DNA of 11,259 nucleotides from an uncultured Christensenella sp. Its GTDB lineage: Bacteria; Bacillota; Clostridia; Christensenellales; UBA1750. Within the stretch, counting starts at the first letter, position 1. Each line of letters opens with the position of its first letter. The translations under genes and the position numbers were made by a program. Location of the stretch: assembly GCA_905193155.1 (NCBI GenBank), contig CAJJNQ010000062.1, positions 1 to 11,259 on the forward strand, given 5' to 3'. The notes beneath the pieces are model-generated. The model saw nothing but the letters and a program-made list of their open reading frames with translations, did no database searches and was not told where the DNA came from. This document shows positions 6,977 through 11,259 of the stretch, in pieces.

Positions 6977-8137
6977 TCAAAGTGACGGAATGTCCACGCG
7001 GAAAGTTGTCCCCTCAGGGACGCTGCTCTCCACGCTGATCTGTGCGTTCCATTTGTTTACAATATCTCTGACATGACATAGCCCCAGCCCTGGGGATGGC
7101 ACACCAGTCTGCTCATCAAACTTAGTGGAAAAGCCAGGCTGAAAGATATGAGGCAATATGTCGTCGGGAATGCCCCCTGCATCGTCAGCCACGCGCATGA
7201 CGATGCTGCGGTTTTTGGCAGTAAGCTCGGCTGTAATTTGATGCGCGCCCGCCTGTGCAGCATTGATAATAAGATTATTGAGTACGATAAAAAAGTCGTA
7301 GTATCCCTCAATCAAAATATCACCCTCCAAATGGATGTGGAGACGTGCGGGGGCAATCGTTTCACGTGTGCCGGCCTCCAATATCCGGCAAATCTGCGAG
7401 AGCAGCATGGGTGATTCCTGCTGTGTGACCTGAATGGCTTTGGCAAGTCCGCTGACAATGTTGCTGTAGTCTTTCATCACCTCATGGCCCATGTTAGCCA
7501 GCGAAAGGGCCTGCTGGCGCAGTGGGCTTTCATGCGGCAGTGTTTGATAGATTGAGAAACTGCGTGCGGTCATCTCATCTAGCTGCTTTTTTGACTTTTG
7601 CAGGAAAAAGATGTCGGCATAGATGTTGGCCGCAAAACTTGTAAGCTTTTCGTACTGCACCTCGCGATTTTTCTGTGAGATCGCAAGTACGAGCGCAGAA
7701 CGAATCGCCGCAATAACGAGCAGCCACGCCGCGCGTTCGTCGCTCATTTTGTTGCAGATGGCCAGCGAGACAAGGTTCGAGATCAAGTCCGCCATCAGCA
7801 TGGTAAAGAGCATGTCCGGCAGATAATCTTCTCCCATCACGCCGCTGAGGAATTGATAAAGCGCCGCATAGAGGATATAAATGACCAGACTATCGAGAAT
7901 AACAGAGATAACATCCGCATTGTTGCCTGAGTACAACATCATTATCAGCCGCAGCACAGCGGCAAATACTCCCGCAATAGCAGCAAGTATTACCGGCTTT
8001 TTTATCAACTCATCTCGTATCGTAATCCCAAGCAATACCAATCCCAGCGAAAGCGGTGCCACAAAATTCTCGTGCGGAGCGAAATAAATCTGTGAAAGTA
8101 CAGCGATCAGCGCGCCATATTGAAAGTAAAGCTTCAT
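6977..8137 (-). CDS. Membrane sensor histidine kinase, GlnK-like
   Basis: This is the sensor of the two-component system, 386 residues. The N-terminal half is a membrane region with about five or six hydrophobic segments between residues 6 and 155 and no large extracellular domain, so it probably senses a signal within or near the membrane, or through a membrane partner. A short coiled stretch (about 158-200) leads to the H-box, with H218 in GHEVMKDY, and then a HATPase_c domain: N-box LNNLIINAAQA (N292), DDAGGI (318-323), F-box IFQPGFSTK and G2 box GLGL (350-353). The H-E-x-x-K-D-Y pattern and the partner's YcbB domain fit the GlnK type; by analogy glutamine or a related amino acid is a candidate signal, but this is not shown. 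The ATG at 8137 has GGGGGAGA upstream and its own promoter at 8186-8214. Confidence 0.85.
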   Translation of the reverse strand: MKLYFQYGALIAVLSQIYFAPHENFVAPLSLGLVLLGITIRDELIKKPVILAAIAGVFAAVLRLIMMLYSGNNADVISVILDSLVIYILYAALYQFLSGVMGEDYLPDMLFTMLMADLISNLVSLAICNKMSDERAAWLLVIAAIRSALVLAISQKNREVQYEKLTSFAANIYADIFFLQKSKKQLDEMTARSFSIYQTLPHESPLRQQALSLANMGHEVMKDYSNIVSGLAKAIQVTQQESPMLLSQICRILEAGTRETIAPARLHIHLEGDILIEGYYDFFIVLNNLIINAAQAGAHQITAELTAKNRSIVMRVADDAGGIPDDILPHIFQPGFSTKFDEQTGVPSPGLGLCHVRDIVNKWNAQISVESSVPEGTTFRVDIPSL

Positions 8138-8185
8138 TTTTCTCCCCCAGCACTGCTTTTCCTGTAAAATTTAACTCTTTTTGTC

Positions 8186-8214
8186 AGTATATAATGCTTT
8201 TCTACAGAATTCAA
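8186..8214 (-). promoter_or_regulatory. Sigma-A promoter of the kinase/regulator operon
   Basis: On the minus strand TTGAAT (8214-8209) and TATACT (8191-8186) are separated by exactly 17 bp. Transcription would start near 8179, giving a leader of about 40 nt before the kinase ATG. Confidence 0.65.
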
Positions 8215-8223
8215 CGGAGAACT

Positions 8224-8235
8224 GGGAAAATTCCC
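8224..8235. promoter_or_regulatory. Palindrome midway between two divergent promoters
   Basis: GGGAAAATTCCC has 5-bp inverted arms around a 2-bp centre. Its centre (8229.5) is exactly midway between the outer edges of the two divergent -35 elements (8214 and 8245). It could be a shared operator for a dimeric regulator; no regulator can be named. Short arms make chance possible. Confidence 0.35.
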
Positions 8236-8244
8236 GATTAAAAA

Positions 8245-8273
8245 TTGACTTTTTTCCCCGCCGGGGCTATAAT
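8245..8273 (+). promoter_or_regulatory. Strong sigma-A promoter of the AAA+/VWA operon
   Basis: TTGACT (8245-8250) and TATAAT (8268-8273) stand 17 bp apart, one base from full consensus. The spacer contains the palindrome CCCCG-C-CGGGG (8256-8266), which could be bound by a repressor or could shape the spacer. Transcription would begin near 8280, about 50 nt before the ATG. An AAGGAG ribosome site lies about 11 nt before that ATG. Confidence 0.8.
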
Positions 8274-8331
8274 TTTTTTCCGATAGATAGGCCGCGCACG
8301 GAGGCCCACAGCAGAAGGAGAATATTATATC

Positions 8332-9189
8332 ATGAGAGAAGACCTTGCGCTCCGGCTGGAGCGGTTCAAAGAACAGTGGAGCGTGGATGCGGCCGCGCAG
8401 GGACGCGTTGCGCGCCCGATGGTGAAGTTTATCGGCGAAGAGGTGCTCGATACGGCGGTCGCCGCGCTGCTGCAGGGGGAGAATCTCCTGCTCGCAGGCG
8501 GAAAGGCGACGGGCAAGAACGTCCTTGCGGACAACCTTGCATGGCTCTTCGCGCGCCCGGTGTTCACCGCCTCGTTCCATGTGAATACCGACAGCAGTAT
8601 GCTCATCGGCACCGACACCTTCACCGGCGGCGAGGTGCGGCTGCGCCGCGGTCCCATCGCGCTTGCGGCGCAGTACGGTGGGTTCTGCGTGCTCGATGAG
8701 ATCAATATGGCGAAAAACGACGCGGTCGCGGTGCTTCATTCGGTGCTGGACTACCGCCGCCTCATCGACGTGCCGGGCTATGAGTGCATCCCGCTGCACC
8801 CGGCGACGCGTTTCATCGCGACGATGAACTACGGCTACGCCGGCACGCGCGAGCTGAACGAGGCGCTCGTCTCGCGCTTTACGGTCATCCGGATGCCGAC
8901 GCTCGACGAAGCGCAGCTTTGCGAGCTGCTGCGCGCCGATGTGCCGGCAGCGGCGGAGGAGAACATCCGCCGCTGCGTGGGGCTGTTCCTTGATCTGAAC
9001 GCAAAGGCCGTGAACGGCGAGATCTCGACCAACTCTGTCGATCTTCGCGGCATGATCGCGGCGCTGCGATTGATGACCGACGGCATGGCGTCGAACGAGG
9101 CTGTCGCCGTGAATATCACGAACAAGTGCTTTGACGAGTACGAATATGCGCTCGTGCGCGACGTGGTGATGACGCGCTTTGCGCAGTAA
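8332..9189 (+). CDS. MoxR/NorQ-like AAA+ ATPase
   Basis: This is an AAA+ ATPase of the MoxR class, 285 residues, expected to form a hexamer that remodels or activates a client protein together with a VWA partner. The Walker A loop is GGKATGKN (56-63). The position after the catalytic Lys is Asn63 rather than the usual Ser/Thr, which normally helps hold magnesium. Walker B is CVLDEIN with D122/E123, sensor 1 is N166 in IATMNYGYAG, and the arginine finger is probably R182 in LVSRF. The region 85-110 (NTDSSMLIGTDTFTGGEVRLRRGPI) matches the MoxR insert before Walker B. The ATG at 8332 follows AAGGAG. The next gene starts 12 bp after the stop. In relatives such pairs activate nitric oxide reductase (NorQD) or load metals (CobST-like); no such client is visible here, so function beyond the class is unknown. 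Confidence 0.88.
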   Translation: MREDLALRLERFKEQWSVDAAAQGRVARPMVKFIGEEVLDTAVAALLQGENLLLAGGKATGKNVLADNLAWLFARPVFTASFHVNTDSSMLIGTDTFTGGEVRLRRGPIALAAQYGGFCVLDEINMAKNDAVAVLHSVLDYRRLIDVPGYECIPLHPATRFIATMNYGYAGTRELNEALVSRFTVIRMPTLDEAQLCELLRADVPAAAEENIRRCVGLFLDLNAKAVNGEISTNSVDLRGMIAALRLMTDGMASNEAVAVNITNKCFDEYEYALVRDVVMTRFAQ

Positions 9190-9201
9190 GGGGACGAGAG
9201 T

Positions 9202-10935
9202 GTGAGCATTGGCAGAGAAGAGAGCCTGTTTCTGACCGTTTCCGAGGATCACAGGCAGCGAGCCTATCCTGAATATGTGCAGCGCATGAGCGCGCCCTTT
9301 TCGCGCGCGGGCGGTATGGTCGCGGCTTACGAGGGCGTGCTGCTCGGCGGAGCGGACAAGCGCTTTGGGCTGGATGAACTCAATTTATGGCTGCGCCGCT
9401 ATCGCTACGCCGCCTATGATATGGACGTGCTGCTGCCTGCTGCGCACCTGTGCCTTGAGCGCGCGGTGCGCGCTGACCTCATGGCGGAGCGCCCCGGCGT
9501 TTTCGCGATGGCGCGGCAGGCGGCGGGGGAGATCCTGCGCGGCGATCTGCTGCAATACCGCCGCAGCTCGCGCGGCTGGCTCTATATTTACGACCTTGCA
9601 AAGAGGTTTCCCGGCGCGGAAACGGTCGAGGATCGCCGGTTGCTGAAAAACCTTGCGGGTTTTGACGAGATGCTCGACCTGTTCGAAGAAATCTCGGGGC
9701 GCAGCGAAACCTGCGCCGATGCCCGCGCGTTGGTCGATCTTGCGGCGTTTTTGTACTACAAAATCCTGACGCGCTACTTCGCGCCCGGCCACGACCAGGA
9801 TGTTTTTCCCGAGCGGGAGACGGACGAGGCGCAGGAGCTTGCCGAACCGGGAGAGATCGAATGGACGCAGACCGAGGAGCAGGAGCTCAAATATGAAAGC
9901 GCGGGAGCGGCTTCGGCGGATGGCCTTACGCTGCCGGAGGATGCGCTCGCGTCGGTGCCGGAATATTTGCAGCGCAACTTTGGCCCGAGCTTTCGCACCG
10001 AGCAGGCGATGCGCGAGATCGAGCGCGCCGTCTGCACCGGCATCCACGAGGAGAGAAAGCTTCTCTTTACCGACGGGCTGGCGCAGGAAGCCTACGAGGG
10101 CACGGACCCTCGCGCCCAGTCGCTGCGCGCGAGCTACGAGAAGAATCTTGAAATGCTGCGCACGCACGAGGACGCGGCGCGGCAGGGCAGACGCAGCATC
10201 GAGCAGGCCTTCCGCAACGCGCTAAGCCTGCGCAGCGAGCCGGAGATCTACCGCGCCGACCACGGCACGCTCGACAATGCGGCGCTGTGGAGGGTCGGAC
10301 GCTGTGAGTTTCCGCTGCTGTTTGAAAAGATCGTGCGGCAGGACGAGTCAAGCGTTGTGGTGGAGCTTCTTATCGACGCGAGCGGCTCGCAGTCCGTGCG
10401 GCAAGGCATGGTGGCGCTGCAAAGCTACCTTTTCAGCAGTGCGCTGAGCGGTATCGGCATCCCGCACCGCGTGATGAGCTACTGCACCTACGGCAACCAC
10501 ACGGTGCTGCGGCGCTTTCGCAATTATGACGACCGTCCCGAGGCGGACCAGCGCATCCTTGAGTACCGCGCGACCTCCAACAACCGCGATGGCCTTGCGC
10601 TGGCGGCGGCGGGACTCGACATCAAAAAACGGCGCGAGGAACATAAGGTGGTCATCGTTTTCAGCGATGGCCTGCCGAATGATATGATCAGCGGCCGCAA
10701 GCGCAGCGGTATGCCGGAGCGCTATGTTGGCGACGCCGCCATCCGAGACACCTGCTTTCAGGTGCGAAAGCTGCGGCGCGAGGGTGTGCACGTGCTCGGT
10801 ATTTTCCTCGGCGAGGATGGGGAACTTGAAAATGAGCGTATGATCTACGGCGCGTCATTTCTGCGCATCCGCCGCGCGGAGGACTTTGCGGGCAGCGCGG
10901 GACGCAAGCTGAGTGAGCTGCTTTTATCGCTGTAA
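9202..10935 (+). CDS. NorD/CobT-like VWA-domain protein, partner of the MoxR-type ATPase
   Basis: This is a 577-residue protein with a C-terminal von Willebrand A domain (about 385-577). The metal-ion site is complete: DASGS (392-396), T458 in YRATSNN and D489 in VFSDGLPND. The sequence from 430 to 495 (SYCTYGNHTVLRRFRNYDD, then KVVIVFSDGLPND) is closest to NorD and CobT VWA domains. The N-terminal 190 residues are helical and not recognised. An acidic stretch lies at about 200-232 (Glu-rich), as in CobT-type linkers, and a charged helical part at 270-345. No signal peptide or membrane segment is seen, so it is cytoplasmic. Such proteins recruit the client to the AAA+ ring. The start is GTG at 9202, 12 bp after the ATPase stop with GGGGACGAG before it; the two are one operon. 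No client gene is visible in the window. Confidence 0.85.
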   Translation: MSIGREESLFLTVSEDHRQRAYPEYVQRMSAPFSRAGGMVAAYEGVLLGGADKRFGLDELNLWLRRYRYAAYDMDVLLPAAHLCLERAVRADLMAERPGVFAMARQAAGEILRGDLLQYRRSSRGWLYIYDLAKRFPGAETVEDRRLLKNLAGFDEMLDLFEEISGRSETCADARALVDLAAFLYYKILTRYFAPGHDQDVFPERETDEAQELAEPGEIEWTQTEEQELKYESAGAASADGLTLPEDALASVPEYLQRNFGPSFRTEQAMREIERAVCTGIHEERKLLFTDGLAQEAYEGTDPRAQSLRASYEKNLEMLRTHEDAARQGRRSIEQAFRNALSLRSEPEIYRADHGTLDNAALWRVGRCEFPLLFEKIVRQDESSVVVELLIDASGSQSVRQGMVALQSYLFSSALSGIGIPHRVMSYCTYGNHTVLRRFRNYDDRPEADQRILEYRATSNNRDGLALAAAGLDIKKRREEHKVVIVFSDGLPNDMISGRKRSGMPERYVGDAAIRDTCFQVRKLRREGVHVLGIFLGEDGELENERMIYGASFLRIRRAEDFAGSAGRKLSELLLSL

Positions 10936-10938
10936 GAG

Positions 10939-10978
10939 AAAAAGGAGCCTCGATTTTGCAAAATCGAGGCTCCTTTTT
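10939..10978. terminator. Perfect-palindrome intrinsic terminator
   Basis: The 40-bp sequence is an exact palindrome: arms begin AAAAAGGAGCC and end GGCTCCTTTTT, meeting at TTTTGCAAAA. As RNA it forms a stem of up to 18 bp with GC pairs flanked by a U5 tract on the plus strand and equally on the minus strand. It begins 4 nt after the VWA-gene stop. The symmetry suggests it stops transcription from both sides. Confidence 0.92.
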
Positions 10979-11144
10979 GAGAGGGCCACATTTGGTGTTT
11001 GCAGCGGCGACACATTACAAAATAAGGTAAATGCAGGGGATTTGTGGGTGAGATGCACAAGCGGAAGGGGAGATTTTGAGGTGCAATTGAAAAATAAGAC
11101 AAAGGAAGAAAAAATGATAAAAGCGATATTTTTTTGGAAATTAT
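10979..11144. other. Intergenic stretch with no recognised gene
   Basis: Between the terminator and the promoter of the next gene I see no convincing coding region or RNA gene. Base composition is more AT-rich than the AAA+/VWA operon. A 12-codon ORF (11114-11149) with an AGGAAG before it ends inside the next -35 element, but it has no visible promoter and is probably chance. Confidence 0.6.
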
Positions 11145-11163
11145 CTTGACAAATTTTGTCAAG
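11145..11163. promoter_or_regulatory. 19-bp palindrome over the -35 element, candidate Rrf2 operator
   Basis: CTTGACAAATTTTGTCAAG is a perfect inverted repeat of 9 bp arms around one central base. It contains the whole -35 hexamer, so a bound dimer would block RNA polymerase. Rrf2-family proteins bind as dimers to inverted repeats and often repress their own genes, and the gene just downstream is of that family. Autoregulation is inferred. Confidence 0.6.
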
Positions 11164-11174
11164 ATTGATATGAT
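11146..11174 (+). promoter_or_regulatory. Consensus sigma-A promoter of the Rrf2-family gene
   Basis: TTGACA (11146-11151) and TATGAT (11169-11174) are 17 bp apart, one base from full consensus. Transcription would start near 11181, leaving a leader of about 29 nt. A promoter this strong overlapped by an operator-like palindrome fits a repressed gene. Confidence 0.85.
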
Positions 11175-11209
11175 GGCACTAACAAGCAAGCGAAAAGAGG
11201 ATGCGGAGC

Positions 11210-11259
11210 ATGATCATCACCAAAGAGACGGACTACGCGCTGCGCATTTTGCGGGTGCT
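11210..11259 (+). CDS. Rrf2-family transcriptional regulator, N-terminus only
   Basis: Only the first 16 codons are in the window: MIITKETDYALRILRV. The pattern I-T-K-E-T-D-Y-A-L-R is the start of the winged-helix domain of Rrf2-family regulators (relatives of IscR, NsrR and CymR), many of which sense iron-sulphur status, nitric oxide, redox or cysteine supply. The ATG at 11210 is preferred over an in-frame ATG at 11201 because AAGAGG (11195-11200) is 9 nt before it but directly abuts the other. The cysteine residues that would show an Fe-S cluster lie outside the window, so the signal is unknown. Confidence 0.75.
   Translation, partial: MIITKETDYALRILRV

Noticed and set aside
8134..9252. 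Open frame of 372 codons on the minus strand opposite the AAA+ gene
   Set aside because: His/Arg-rich translation typical of the antisense of a GC3-rich gene; it also crosses the divergent promoter region. The plus strand has intact Walker and sensor motifs.
9385..10167. Open frame of 260 codons on the minus strand opposite the VWA gene
   Set aside because: Same kind of GC3-driven shadow; Arg/Ala-rich product, no ribosome site or family motif.
11114..11149. Twelve-codon ORF with AGGAAG upstream, before the Rrf2 gene
   Set aside because: It has no promoter of its own and it ends inside the -35 of the next promoter, so the Rrf2 transcript does not contain it. Most likely chance.

Overview
The window looks like a low- to mid-GC Gram-positive anaerobe of the Clostridia, probably a gut Oscillospiraceae/Ruminococcaceae-type genome. 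This rests on consensus sigma-A promoters, strong AGGAGG-type ribosome sites, a typical clostridial lipoprotein signal peptide, a GlnK/GlnL-type two-component pair and an Rrf2-type regulator. The placement is inference from gene style, not from a marker gene.

Left three quarters, minus strand (8137 down to 5). Reading in the direction of transcription: a membrane sensor histidine kinase and a response regulator with a YcbB/GlnL-type output domain; a YjiH-family multi-spanning membrane protein; then a complete branched-chain/hydrophobic amino-acid ABC importer in the order livK-livH-livM-livG-livF. Gaps of about 100 bp separate regulator from yjiH, yjiH from livK, and livK from livH. livH to livF are tightly packed, with gaps of 13 and 2 bp and a 4-bp overlap. 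The 103-bp gap before yjiH holds three tandem copies of a T5GAAGG-like unit at one-helical-turn spacing. This resembles the direct-repeat site reported for GlnL of Bacillus subtilis, and it lies where a -35 element should be. The simplest model is that the kinase/regulator pair senses an amino acid or related nutrient and activates yjiH, and perhaps the Liv importer behind it.

Right part, plus strand (8332 to 10935). A two-gene operon encodes a MoxR/NorQ-like AAA+ ATPase and a NorD/CobT-like VWA-domain protein. It is transcribed divergently from the kinase from a near-perfect promoter and ends at a 40-bp perfect palindrome that is an intrinsic terminator, probably working in both directions. 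By eye these genes are much richer in GC at third codon positions than the liv operon. No nitric oxide reductase or chelatase target gene is present, so the client of this chaperone-like pair is unknown.

Right edge (11145 to the end). A strong promoter, TTGACA-N17-TATGAT, has its -35 inside a 19-bp perfect palindrome and drives the first codons of an Rrf2-family regulator that runs off the window. This looks like an autoregulated gene.

No tRNA, rRNA, CRISPR array, insertion sequence or attachment site was recognised.
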